NCBI GenBank assembly: GCA_029882335.1
Contig: JAOUKW010000006.1
Location: forward strand, 1-28,399
Length of the DNA stretch: 28,399 nucleotides
Direction: 5' to 3'
DNA from: Candidatus Heimdallarchaeota archaeon
Lineage (GTDB): Archaea; Asgardarchaeota; Heimdallarchaeia; Heimdallarchaeales; Kariarchaeaceae
A program made the translations under genes and the position numbers. The notes beneath the pieces were generated by a model. That model searched no databases and had not been told where the DNA came from. It saw nothing but the letters and a program-made list of their open reading frames with translations. Positions 1 to 7,164 of the stretch are shown here, piece after piece; position 1 is the stretch's first letter; every line of letters begins with the position of its first letter.

Positions 1-1
1 C

Positions 2-268
2 ATAGAAGCATTACGTGGTGCTGCACTGGTACGAGAGCTTCATGTTTATGGTTCATCATTACCACTTTCAGACAATTTCAAGGAAAACAGTTATCAACAT
101 CAAGGATTTGGTAATAAATTGTTGATTTGGGCAGAGCAACTCGCAAGAGATGAAGGTTATGATAAAATTGCGATTATTTCCGGTGTTGGCGTTAGAGAAT
201 ACTATCGAAAATTTGACTACAAATTGCAAGATGTATATATGATTAAATCATTAAGTGAGAGTCAATGA
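2..268 (+). CDS. elp3: Elp3 C-terminus (partial), GNAT acetyltransferase domain
   Basis: Only the last 88 codons are present and the gene enters from the left edge. The frame reads ALVRELHVYG near the start, then QHQGFGNKLL, and ends with GYDKIAIISGVGVREYYRK. These are the characteristic blocks of the Elp3 GNAT domain; QxxGxG is the acetyl-CoA binding turn. Elp3 is a radical-SAM/acetyltransferase that starts formation of carboxymethyl-type modifications on the wobble uridine of tRNAs, and in archaea it works as a single protein. The radical-SAM half would lie left of the window. The stop codon TGA at 266-268 overlaps the next start as ATGA, so the two genes are probably translationally coupled. 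Identity is confident from the motif set; the upstream part cannot be judged. Confidence 0.9.
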   Translation: MEALRGAALVRELHVYGSSLPLSDNFKENSYQHQGFGNKLLIWAEQLARDEGYDKIAIISGVGVREYYRKFDYKLQDVYMIKSLSESQ

Positions 269-1002
269 CAGCAAACAAAGACGAAAATCAATTACTTCAA
301 AGTTTTGATGGTGGGATCATCAGAAAAAACATATCAGACAATGTAATATCAATTAGAAAATCATTTAAATTACTCCCAGATCAATTGACTAAATCGGTGC
401 TAGAAATTTCGAGAGAATTACAGACATTTTGGGATCAAGAAGAAAAAGAAGTAAAAAAAGAATTAAAGAGAGAAAGTGCATTAGCGAAATTAAATAGGTG
501 GAAAGAGAAAAGCAAAAAATATCGACAAATTGGATTAATTAAACTTACAGATTTATGGTATCGCGAACTATGGAAAATACGCTCAGACATTAGTTTGATT
601 ACAGCAATCTATCAATATTTAGAAGTTGATCGAATTCCTACATCTCAAAAAGATTGGAAAACGGATTTTATTGATGAGCTCAACGGACTTGTTCTCCGAA
701 TGAAAGGTCCAAGAAAACCAAATAAATCCACAATTACTACAAAGGACATTAAATATTCAGTAAAATCAGCATTTATAGAAATGATGGAGCCTTTGTTGAT
801 GTGGGCAGAGGTTACTAAAATAATCGTTGATAATCTGACCGCTCCAAAAAATAAAATGTCATATGAAGTTAGAATAAAAAGATACAGAGAATGTGTTAAG
901 GCAAGAGAATATACAACAGTTCTTTGTCAATCTCTTGCACCAAGACAAGAGGGAATTAAACTTCTGGGAGAAGACACAATTTATAATATAGATAATGACT
1001 GA
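265..1002 (+). CDS. Unrecognised 245-residue basic helical protein, coupled to elp3
   Basis: I do not recognise this family. The start ATG at 265 overlaps the elp3 stop as ATGA, which supports this start and co-translation. The protein is charged and appears mostly alpha-helical. A Lys/Glu-rich segment (about residues 55-90, with repeated KEL/KRE and LNRWKEKSKK) could form a coiled coil. A Lys/Arg-rich stretch, MKGPRKPNKS, lies near residue 145. There is no signal peptide, membrane segment or cysteine cluster. A 14-bp gap separates it from the next gene on the same strand, so elp3, this gene and the next probably form one operon. The position suggests a role in RNA or information processing, but that is inference from neighbourhood only. 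Confidence 0.75.
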   Translation: MTANKDENQLLQSFDGGIIRKNISDNVISIRKSFKLLPDQLTKSVLEISRELQTFWDQEEKEVKKELKRESALAKLNRWKEKSKKYRQIGLIKLTDLWYRELWKIRSDISLITAIYQYLEVDRIPTSQKDWKTDFIDELNGLVLRMKGPRKPNKSTITTKDIKYSVKSAFIEMMEPLLMWAEVTKIIVDNLTAPKNKMSYEVRIKRYRECVKAREYTTVLCQSLAPRQEGIKLLGEDTIYNIDND

Positions 1003-1016
1003 TTCAAATTACAAAG

Positions 1017-1529
1017 ATGAAAGTAATTTTAACTCATAAGAGTAAAATTGTTTATAGAATGGAACTGATCACATTAAAGAATTTATCAGAATTAACTCCT
1101 ATACAATGCCCAAGTAGGGGAAATGTAAATTTCCCTTGTGTAATTTGTAAGGAATGTGAAATAGGTAATGTCGAAATAACTTTTGGTGACCATTACCTTG
1201 TTGAAAATACAGTTAATTCCATATTGATCCATATTAACATGGATATTCAACCAGATCCACTGGAAAAAGTCGCACTAAATCTAGTGAAAAATGACTTTTC
1301 TAAAAAAATTCCAGCCATACAAAGAGGAGATTGGGAAGAAGGAGATATTGCAATTATGATAACCAACGATATGATTGCCGATAGTGGTATGATCCAAAAC
1401 TTAGTCAAGTTTATTCATGATTTTCCAAAGCAATGGCGTCAAATATCCATTGACGCTAAGAGACAAATGAATAAATGGAGTGCAACACAAGTTAATCAAT
1501 TAAGTCATAGATATTTTAGAGGAGTCTAA
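1017..1529 (+). CDS. Unrecognised protein with a four-cysteine knuckle
   Basis: The product is 170 residues from ATG 1017, or 156 from the second ATG at 1059; the sequence does not decide between them. Cysteines at 31, 41, 44 and 47 (CPSRG...PCVICKEC) form a C-x9-C-x2-C-x2-C set that could bind zinc or an Fe-S cluster. The rest looks like an alternating beta/alpha domain with an acidic middle (RGDWEEGDIAIMI) and a helical, basic C-terminus. There is no membrane segment. It follows the elp3-linked gene by 14 bp and shares its stop region with a convergent zinc-ribbon gene: the TAA here and the TAG opposite overlap in CTAA (1526-1529). Function unknown. Confidence 0.7.
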   Translation: MKVILTHKSKIVYRMELITLKNLSELTPIQCPSRGNVNFPCVICKECEIGNVEITFGDHYLVENTVNSILIHINMDIQPDPLEKVALNLVKNDFSKKIPAIQRGDWEEGDIAIMITNDMIADSGMIQNLVKFIHDFPKQWRQISIDAKRQMNKWSATQVNQLSHRYFRGV

Positions 1530-1807
1530 TCTAAGACATCTAATCTCATACCAGATGCTTCACTGGGCCATTGTTTGTCCTCTACCTCAGCTCGGCAAAT
1601 AAGACATAAGTACTTCACTCTTTCTGCTTGTTGATCTTGATCATAAACAAATTCCTGAATTAATCCTCTATCACATAATATATCATTTTTACACATTGGG
1701 CAATATTGATAATATCTTGGTTCAATCTTTGGTTTCCAAAGGTAAATACTACATTGGGAACATACTTGACGTGAATCACATCTTAAATGGCGAGCTATTA
1801 TAGTCAT
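1526..1807 (-). CDS. Small zinc-ribbon protein with eight cysteines
   Basis: From ATG 1807 the protein has 93 residues. An in-frame ATG at 1831 would add 8, but a TATA box at 1838-1844 on this strand places the transcript start near 1816, inside that extension, so 1807 is the better start. Cysteines occur as C10, C16-x2-C19, C36-x2-C39 (CPMC), C45 and C68-x2-C71 (CLIC), enough for two zinc sites. No catalytic motif is visible. The arrangement resembles the many stand-alone zinc-ribbon proteins of archaea thought to mediate protein or nucleic-acid contacts; no specific role can be given. It converges on the four-cysteine gene at 1017-1529 with overlapping stop codons. Confidence 0.65.
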   Translation of the reverse strand: MTIIARHLRCDSRQVCSQCSIYLWKPKIEPRYYQYCPMCKNDILCDRGLIQEFVYDQDQQAERVKYLCLICRAEVEDKQWPSEASGMRLDVLD

Positions 1808-1837
1808 GATTACTATTCTCTCTATTCTCATAATAGC

Positions 1838-1844
1838 TTTTATA
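1838..1844 (-). promoter_or_regulatory. TATA box of the 93-residue zinc-ribbon gene
   Basis: Reading on the minus strand, TATAAAA lies about 34 bases upstream of ATG 1807. With the usual archaeal distance of about 25 bases to the transcription start, initiation falls near 1816. This argues against the longer start at 1831. Confidence 0.45.
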
Positions 1845-1965
1845 TTCTCTGTAAAAATTAAAAATAAATTCTTAAAAATACCATGATTTACACCCAGATA
1901 ACTATTTCATTTTATAATTTGAATTTATTTTATTTTTCTTGAATTAAATTATCAGGTTTAATTAC

Positions 1966-2187
1966 TTAATCTTGTCTGCCTTCAAGCCAATTTCTATATT
2001 TAATTCGTTTTTTACGTTTATCTTCTCTTGCTTTTTCAGGATCGGATAATTCTAGATTTTTTAACTCTTGCTGTGCTCTTTCATTGGCCTTTTCAACCTC
2101 CCAAGGTTTAAATGATAGACCGCATCGAGTACATGTATAAAAGGCACCATGTTTCTTCATGACACCACTACAATCTGGGCATTTCAT
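1966..2187 (-). CDS. 73-residue zinc-ribbon protein with charged helical tail
   Basis: The N-terminus holds one compact zinc ribbon: CPDC at residues 3-6 and CTRC at 19-22, separated by a short hairpin (MKKHGAFYT). The remaining 50 residues are highly charged and helical (KANERAQQELKN, then EKAREDKRKKRIKYRN) and may be a coiled coil or a nucleic-acid-binding tail. A TATA box at 2203-2210 lies only about 20 bases before the ATG, so the mRNA probably has almost no leader. Similar ribbons occur in archaeal transcription-associated proteins, but the protein is too short to assign. It sits between the other zinc-ribbon gene and the divergent DNA methyltransferase. Confidence 0.7.
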   Translation of the reverse strand: MKCPDCSGVMKKHGAFYTCTRCGLSFKPWEVEKANERAQQELKNLELSDPEKAREDKRKKRIKYRNWLEGRQD

Positions 2188-2202
2188 AGTATGTTTCCTA
2201 AA

Positions 2203-2210
2203 TTTTTATA
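2203..2210 (-). promoter_or_regulatory. TATA box for the 73-residue zinc-ribbon gene
   Basis: The minus strand reads TCTATAAAAATTT here, centred about 20 bases upstream of ATG 2187, consistent with a leaderless or nearly leaderless transcript. A small perfect inverted repeat (2220-2233) lies about 10 bases further upstream. Confidence 0.45.
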
Positions 2211-2219
2211 GACTCCCAA

Positions 2220-2233
2220 AGTACAAAAGTACT
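2220..2233. repeat. Short perfect inverted repeat upstream of zinc-ribbon promoter
   Basis: AGTAC, four A residues, then GTACT. The arms are perfectly complementary. The repeat lies just upstream of the TATA box at 2203-2210, where a regulator could contact DNA. It could also be chance in AT-rich sequence. Confidence 0.35.
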
Positions 2234-2364
2234 CCGATTATATTCTTAAAAAATCAATCTTATTCATCACGGACATTATATTTCTGTATATCAGAAGTTT
2301 ATTAGCTAATATAATATTCAAAAATCAACATTCACTAGATTATTAATCGATATATTAATTAAAC

Positions 2365-2392
2365 ATCGCGTTAAACTATAATTAGTCGCGAT
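2365..2392. repeat. Nested inverted repeat in methyltransferase promoter region
   Basis: Outer arms ATCGCG (2365-2370) and CGCGAT (2387-2392) enclose an inner pair ACTA/TAGT around TAAT. The CGCG pairs stand out in otherwise AT-rich DNA. The inner part includes a TATA-like ACTATAATT (2375-2383) roughly 55 bases before the methyltransferase start at 2435, so a protein bound here could block the promoter. This is a candidate operator by position only. Confidence 0.4.
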
Positions 2393-2425
2393 TAATAATA
2401 ATACATCTAGACTATCATAATGAAT

Positions 2426-2431
2426 GGTGAT
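2426..2431 (+). promoter_or_regulatory. Shine-Dalgarno site that sets the methyltransferase start
   Basis: GGTGAT is complementary to the archaeal 16S rRNA 3' end and is three bases upstream of ATG 2435. It would lie inside the coding region if ATG 2420 were used. Confidence 0.55.
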
Positions 2432-2434
2432 TGT

Positions 2435-3337
2435 ATGTCTAAATCAACAAAAACAAGTAAATTTGGTGCATCTAAAAGAGAAAATCATAACAGTGATTAT
2501 TTTTATTCCTCTCAAATGTATTCAGAAATCATTCCATCCAGCACTTTGACTTCAGATGGCATCATAAATCCCTTACCCTCTGATATCAGAAATAGAATAA
2601 TACTTGGGGACAGTAGAGACCTATCTATTATCCCAGATCGTTCAATTCATCTCGTGATTACATCACCCCCATATAATTCACGAAAAGAATATGATGAAGA
2701 TTTATCCTTTACTGAATATTTATCACTTATAGAGGATGTTGCTACAGAGGTATTTCCAAAATTAGTTGATGGTGGAAGATTTGCATTAAATATAGCAAAT
2801 CTAGGTAGAAAACCATATATTCCAGTATCAGACTATATTTCACAAATTATGACTAAGATTGGATACATGCAACGAGGTGAAATAATTTGGAATAAAGGAG
2901 CTAGTGCAGGTTCATCAACAGCATGGGGTTCTTGGAAATCAGCTTCAAATCCCTGTCTAAGAGATGTACATGAATACATCTTAATTTTCTCCAAAGGTAC
3001 AATGAAAAGGAATAAGAAAGAAAAACAATCGACAATATCAAGAGATGAATTTATTGAATATACAAAATCAATTTGGGACTTTTCTACCGTTTCTGCAAGA
3101 AAAATAGGTCATCCAGCACCATTTCCAGTAGAATTACCTTATCGATGTATACAATTATATACCTTTGAGGGAGATGTCATTTTAGATCCCTTCATGGGTG
3201 CGGGAACAACTGCAATTGCTGCTTTAAAGACGAACCGATCTTTTATTGGTCTTGACATTAGTGAAGAGTACGTTAATTTGGCAAATACAAGAATACAAGA
3301 ATATCTCAAGAAACATCAAAATATATCAAAGAGTTGA
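2435..3337 (+). CDS. Beta-class DNA methyltransferase, probably N4-cytosine type
   Basis: The catalytic motif TSPPYN lies at residues 76-81 (counted from ATG 2435) and the AdoMet-binding motif DPFMGAGTT near residue 251, followed by RSFIGLDISEEYVNLA. This order (catalytic motif first, AdoMet motif last) defines beta-class amino-methyltransferases. SPPY rather than DPPY or NPPY favours N4-cytosine methylation, but this is not decisive. ATG 2420 is in frame, but GGTGAT at 2426-2431 sits three bases before ATG 2435, so I prefer 2435 (300 residues). The middle (residues about 140-200) should hold the target recognition region. The gene is followed after 18 bp by a second, unrelated DNA methyltransferase. 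No restriction nuclease motif is visible in this gene or its neighbours. Confidence 0.9.
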   Translation: MSKSTKTSKFGASKRENHNSDYFYSSQMYSEIIPSSTLTSDGIINPLPSDIRNRIILGDSRDLSIIPDRSIHLVITSPPYNSRKEYDEDLSFTEYLSLIEDVATEVFPKLVDGGRFALNIANLGRKPYIPVSDYISQIMTKIGYMQRGEIIWNKGASAGSSTAWGSWKSASNPCLRDVHEYILIFSKGTMKRNKKEKQSTISRDEFIEYTKSIWDFSTVSARKIGHPAPFPVELPYRCIQLYTFEGDVILDPFMGAGTTAIAALKTNRSFIGLDISEEYVNLANTRIQEYLKKHQNISKS

Positions 3338-3355
3338 TGGTGGTATTAAATTTGA

Positions 3356-4774
3356 ATGAATAAAAAAAAAGACGAATTTGGTGATTTTCAAACACCACAA
3401 TCCCTCACAGATGCAATCTGTCAACATTTTTCTCTTAAAATATTTCCAAAAACAATTATTGAACCAACATGTGGAATTGGAAATTTCGTTTTATCAGGGC
3501 TAAAATATTTTCAAACATTAAATAAAATCATGGCATATGATATTAATGAAAATTATATACAAAAGACAGTCACTAGAGTAAAGAAATTAGTCATTGGAAA
3601 AGAAAATTGTAAAATCAATATACAACCTGCAAATTTTTATCAATTGGATTGGTCTAAAATATTGATCCAAGCAGAAGAACCAATCTTATTAATCGGGAAT
3701 CTACCATGGATTACAAATTCAGAATTATCTCAATTTCAAGGTTTGAATCTACCTGAAAAAGCAAATTTTGAGAAAGAATTAGGCATACACGCAATAATGG
3801 GAAATAGCAATTTTGACATATCAGAATGGATGATATCTACAATTCTTGATTCTATCAATCAAAAAAAGACATTTCTTATCTTTATTTGTAAAACTAATGT
3901 AGCAAGAAAGATATTACGTAAAATATGGACTGAAAATAAAATTAATGTTGTTGCAAATATTTACAAAATTAACGCACGCAAGTTATTTTCAATTGCAGTT
4001 GATGCTTGTATTTTTGAATTAAGTATTAGCAACCAATTGGAAAACAAGTCTTGTAACGTATATAATAATCTAGGAAATGATGTAATTGAAAAATGGGGAT
4101 TACACTTCAATAAAATTATTAGAAATATTGATCTGTTTCTGCAGTCATACACATATTATTCTAGAAAAAATCAAGAAATAAAGTGGAGATCTGGTGTAAA
4201 GCATAATTGTAGGAAGATATTGGAATTATATAAAAAAAATGGACAGTTATATAATTTATTAGGTGAAAAGGTAGATATTGAAGATACCTATTTATTCCCA
4301 TACATGAAAAGTTCTTGTTTGCAGAAAGAAGATGTTATTCCTCGAAAATGGATAATTATTACACAAAAATCACCATCAGATAACACTGAACATATTAGCA
4401 ATGTTGCTCCTAAAACATGGGATTATCTTATAAAACACGAAGAATATTTTACAAATAGAAAAAGTAGAGTATTTAAAAAAACGAAATTCTCAATATTTGG
4501 TGTAGGAGATTACACATTTAAATCGTGGAAGATAGCAATTTCATCGATGTATAAACAAATCAAATTCGTTAAATTAGGTGTATATGAAGATAAACCGATT
4601 GTACTGGATGACACTTGCTACTTTCTAAGTTTTCAAGATGAACAACAAGCAGATAACATGTTAAAACATTTAAATAGCTCAGAAATCCATTCACTACTTG
4701 ATGCTATGACTTTTTGGGATGATAAAAGACCAATTAAGATTAATACATTAAAGCATCTTAAATTATCTGGTTAA
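3356..4774 (+). CDS. Type II-like adenine-N6 DNA methyltransferase (NLPW type)
   Basis: The 472-residue protein begins with FGDFQTPQSL and carries motif I EPTCGIGNF (36-44), an acidic AdoMet residue in AYDIN (D62) and motif IV GNLPW (114-118). Motif I before motif IV fits the gamma class, and NLPW replaces the more common NPPY/W. NLPEKANF and NSNFDISEWM further on, and the C-terminal FSIFGVGDYTF and DDTCYFL blocks, match a family of large Type II-like methyltransferases whose C-terminal half recognises DNA. Target base N6-adenine is inferred from the class. No PD-(D/E)XK or HNH nuclease motif is seen, so this is not obviously a fused restriction-methylation enzyme. It follows the beta-class enzyme after 18 bp and probably shares its transcript. 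Confidence 0.85.
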   Translation: MNKKKDEFGDFQTPQSLTDAICQHFSLKIFPKTIIEPTCGIGNFVLSGLKYFQTLNKIMAYDINENYIQKTVTRVKKLVIGKENCKINIQPANFYQLDWSKILIQAEEPILLIGNLPWITNSELSQFQGLNLPEKANFEKELGIHAIMGNSNFDISEWMISTILDSINQKKTFLIFICKTNVARKILRKIWTENKINVVANIYKINARKLFSIAVDACIFELSISNQLENKSCNVYNNLGNDVIEKWGLHFNKIIRNIDLFLQSYTYYSRKNQEIKWRSGVKHNCRKILELYKKNGQLYNLLGEKVDIEDTYLFPYMKSSCLQKEDVIPRKWIIITQKSPSDNTEHISNVAPKTWDYLIKHEEYFTNRKSRVFKKTKFSIFGVGDYTFKSWKIAISSMYKQIKFVKLGVYEDKPIVLDDTCYFLSFQDEQQADNMLKHLNSSEIHSLLDAMTFWDDKRPIKINTLKHLKLSG

Positions 4775-4778
4775 TCAA

Positions 4779-4792
4779 GCCAATATGTTGGC
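4779..4792 (+). terminator. Small hairpin after the methyltransferase pair
   Basis: GCCAA, loop TATG, then TTGGC, only four bases after the stop codon and followed by an AT-rich stretch with short T runs. The stem is only 5 bp. It may help end the methyltransferase transcript or be incidental. Confidence 0.3.
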
Positions 4793-4848
4793 CAATTTGT
4801 TAATTTCGAAAAAGTAATTTCAATTGTAATTTTATTTATTTGATATAT

Positions 4849-5769
4849 CTATACACGTATTTTGAAACTCATTGCTTCACTACAAGCGTCAATACAATTT
4901 CCACAATTTATACAAAGTGAATTGCTAATACCTTCTGGGTCTTCATCTAAGATTGGTACACCCATAGGACATGCATCTTCACATTTTTGGCATCCATCAC
5001 TACATTTCAATGGATTACGCTTAATAGTCAACAAAGAATTGGGGGATACATAACCCAAGAGAGCTCCTGTTGGACAAACAAATCTACAATAAAAACGAGG
5101 TACTTTAAAAGAAGCAAAGGATATTAAAATTAAAACCAAACTCTTCCAAAAGAATAATGGTCCAAGTTGATCCAGTGTATCTAACAGTGAAATTTCACCA
5201 GGTAGATAATCCCAGAAGAATACATAGAACCAAGTAACCATTATTGTTCCTGCTGGATCAATAACACCATAGGGAATAGTAGTCCAAAGTCCATCAACCA
5301 CATCAGGTCTCTGAGTTCCAATCCATGCGGTGAATAATAGGGACGACCACATGAAAATCTTTCCAATATCTTGTAATCCTAGATTTGTTGGTTTATCTAA
5401 CTTGGCTTTCTTCAAAGGAAAGAAAGAGAGAATGTCCTGCCACAAACCAATACTACATATCCAACCACAAGCAAATCTACCTGTTAATGATGCAGTAATA
5501 AAGAAGACACCTAATGCAAGAAAAGGAAACTGACCCTTAGATAGAATGTATTGCATTGCATCAAACCCACCCCAAACGGTTGCAAAAGGAGAACCCGCAG
5601 GTAGGGATACCGGTGCTGGAAATGGTATTTTAGATAGTCCAATAATTACTCCATTCAATAAGAAGAAAAATGTTAACTGGCTGACTAATCGTATTAATCG
5701 AATTCGTTTATTTAATATTGTATTCGAAAACTTATCTTTCAATGTTAATTCTTTATTTCTTGTACTCAT
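4849..5769 (-). CDS. NapH/NosR-type membrane polyferredoxin
   Basis: From ATG 5769 the protein has 306 residues; a TTG two codons upstream (5775) is a weaker alternative. It has about four to five membrane helices (about 28-48, 80-97, 138-155, 172-190, 207-222). Two membrane-linked cysteine motifs, CGWIC (101-105) and CRFVCPTGA (228-236), are the hallmarks of the NapH/NosR/CcoG family. Two C-terminal [4Fe-4S] sites follow: C256, C260, C263, C267 and C286, C289, C292, C296. The first has an extra residue between its first two cysteines (CSDGC). Family members move electrons between membrane quinols and partner redox enzymes. No such partner is encoded here; the gene upstream encodes a tiny membrane protein. 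The substrate or acceptor is unknown. Confidence 0.88.
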   Translation of the reverse strand: MSTRNKELTLKDKFSNTILNKRIRLIRLVSQLTFFFLLNGVIIGLSKIPFPAPVSLPAGSPFATVWGGFDAMQYILSKGQFPFLALGVFFITASLTGRFACGWICSIGLWQDILSFFPLKKAKLDKPTNLGLQDIGKIFMWSSLLFTAWIGTQRPDVVDGLWTTIPYGVIDPAGTIMVTWFYVFFWDYLPGEISLLDTLDQLGPLFFWKSLVLILISFASFKVPRFYCRFVCPTGALLGYVSPNSLLTIKRNPLKCSDGCQKCEDACPMGVPILDEDPEGISNSLCINCGNCIDACSEAMSFKIRV

Positions 5770-5783
5770 AATCAATCACTCAT

Positions 5784-5972
5784 TTACCAGGGAGTTGGAA
5801 TTCCTTCCTCAGCTGAACCAAGCCATGGCAGCATGAAAACATACCACTCATCAAAACTCGCATTTAAAACGTTCTTTATGATATCCAATTCATCTAGAGT
5901 GTTTCCAATGATTAGAAATAATACACCAATTATAAGAAATGAAATATACTTTACTCTATTCTCCAATTTCAT
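5784..5972 (-). CDS. 62-residue single-helix membrane protein paired with polyferredoxin
   Basis: ATG 5972 begins a 62-codon frame that ends 14 bases before ATG 5769 of the polyferredoxin on the same strand. Residues about 8-24 (VKYISFLIIGVLFLIIG) form one strong membrane helix. The remainder is acidic and aromatic (FDEWYVFMLPWLG) and should face one side of the membrane. The tight spacing and membrane nature make this a plausible real gene encoding an accessory subunit of the polyferredoxin. I know no named family. The opposite-strand frame across this region lacks any such pattern. Confidence 0.6.
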   Translation of the reverse strand: MKLENRVKYISFLIIGVLFLIIGNTLDELDIIKNVLNASFDEWYVFMLPWLGSAEEGIPTPW

Positions 5973-6059
5973 GATGATACTCTCTACATCCTCAAAGAAT
6001 ATTAGATAGTTATAGACTTACTGATAGGTATTGATCATTTCGTCAAATTCTTGAGAGTG

Positions 6060-7109
6060 TTAAAACCAATCACTCAGTGAAGATTGTTCTTGGTTTTCTG
6101 CAATGATTCTTTCTGTTTTTTTAAGGAGATTTGTATACCGATTAGGGTCAAACATTCTTTCATTTACTAAGAAATCATGAATTTGATCTGTACTGAATTT
6201 TCGATCAAAATTCACAGATAAGTTTTGTTTTACCTTTGGATACATGAAAATATCTCTGATCTCTTCGTATGGAATATTTGCCTGTTTAACTCTCAAATCA
6301 TTTTTTACTATTTCATCGAAAGAGCCATATTTTTTGATTAATTTATATGCTGTTTTTGGCCCTATTTTTTCAATCCCATCAGGATTAAAATCAGAGCCCA
6401 TGAGAATACCTAAATCAATAAGTTGAGCATGAGATAATTCGAGATCACGAAGAAAACTATCTCGATCAATTAATTCAGGTTTTATGTCAATGATTTTTCC
6501 ACCTGCAGTATTTCTTTTTCCGGTAATAGTTAAATTTCTTAACATTCTAGGACTATTAAATAATATTGCATCATAATCCTGAGAACCTGTTGCCCAAACT
6601 ACACCTTCTTGTGTTAACTGTGCAGCTTGTGCCTCTCCTTCACCAGGTGCTTGTACTACAGGAATCCCCATTAATGATAATAATCGTTTTGCATCATCAA
6701 GAATTTCTGGAGTAAGTTTGTTTACTCTTTGGGCAAATTTCTTTGCTTTCACTAAATCACCTTCTTCTATCGCCTTGTTATATTCTTCTTCAGCAACATC
6801 CCTTTGTTCCCTTCTTCTTTGTTTTTCCAATGATTTCAATGGATGACTTTCTCCATCAAATACATAGACAGGTTGCACTCCATGTTGTAATAAATTACAA
6901 TTTCGAGTGAGAATACCAACTAGATGAGATGTAACTCTCCCTTCTTCATCAGAGAGAGAATTACCCATGGAATCGCGTATTGAAGATAAAAATTGAAAAA
7001 GTTGATTAAAAGCGTCAAATGCAATAATCCGGGTTTTTAACTCCACTAACTCAATAGACTGCCGTACATTTACAGAATTTATCAGATCACCAAGACCTTT
7101 GACACCCAT
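6060..7109 (-). CDS. fen: Flap endonuclease 1 with C-terminal PCNA-binding motif
   Basis: FEN-1 removes 5' flaps and RNA primers during Okazaki-fragment maturation and repair. From ATG 7109 the protein has 349 residues, the usual archaeal length, and begins MGVKGLGDLI; FEN-1 enzymes start with Met-Gly because the N-terminus lies in the active site. The open frame continues 24 codons upstream, but that extension is not FEN-like. Metal-binding acids are visible at D32 (FDAFN), D85 (VFDG), E157/E159 (GEGEA), D178/D180 (SQDYD) and D240 (GSDF). The helix-turn-helix region GIEKIGPKTAYKL follows. The tail QSSLSDWF (342-349) is a PIP box for binding the PCNA clamp. The gene lies 55 bp downstream of pcm on the same strand and is probably co-transcribed. 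Confidence 0.95.
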   Translation of the reverse strand: MGVKGLGDLINSVNVRQSIELVELKTRIIAFDAFNQLFQFLSSIRDSMGNSLSDEEGRVTSHLVGILTRNCNLLQHGVQPVYVFDGESHPLKSLEKQRRREQRDVAEEEYNKAIEEGDLVKAKKFAQRVNKLTPEILDDAKRLLSLMGIPVVQAPGEGEAQAAQLTQEGVVWATGSQDYDAILFNSPRMLRNLTITGKRNTAGGKIIDIKPELIDRDSFLRDLELSHAQLIDLGILMGSDFNPDGIEKIGPKTAYKLIKKYGSFDEIVKNDLRVKQANIPYEEIRDIFMYPKVKQNLSVNFDRKFSTDQIHDFLVNERMFDPNRYTNLLKKTERIIAENQEQSSLSDWF

Positions 7110-7164
7110 AAACTGATACCCACACTTATAGCTAAAGTTATTTTTGTTTTTTTCCTGAAAAAAA

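Noticed and set aside
995..1039. Short frame MTDSNYKDESNFNS just before the four-cysteine gene
   Set aside because: It starts in the previous gene and stops after 14 codons. I considered a frameshift at the start of the next gene but cannot support it.
2435..4774. Full restriction-modification system
   Set aside because: Only the two methyltransferases can be supported; none of the neighbouring proteins shows a nuclease motif.
4779..4792. Strong intrinsic terminator
   Set aside because: The stem is only 5 bp and there is no clean T tract, so it was kept only as a low-confidence hairpin.
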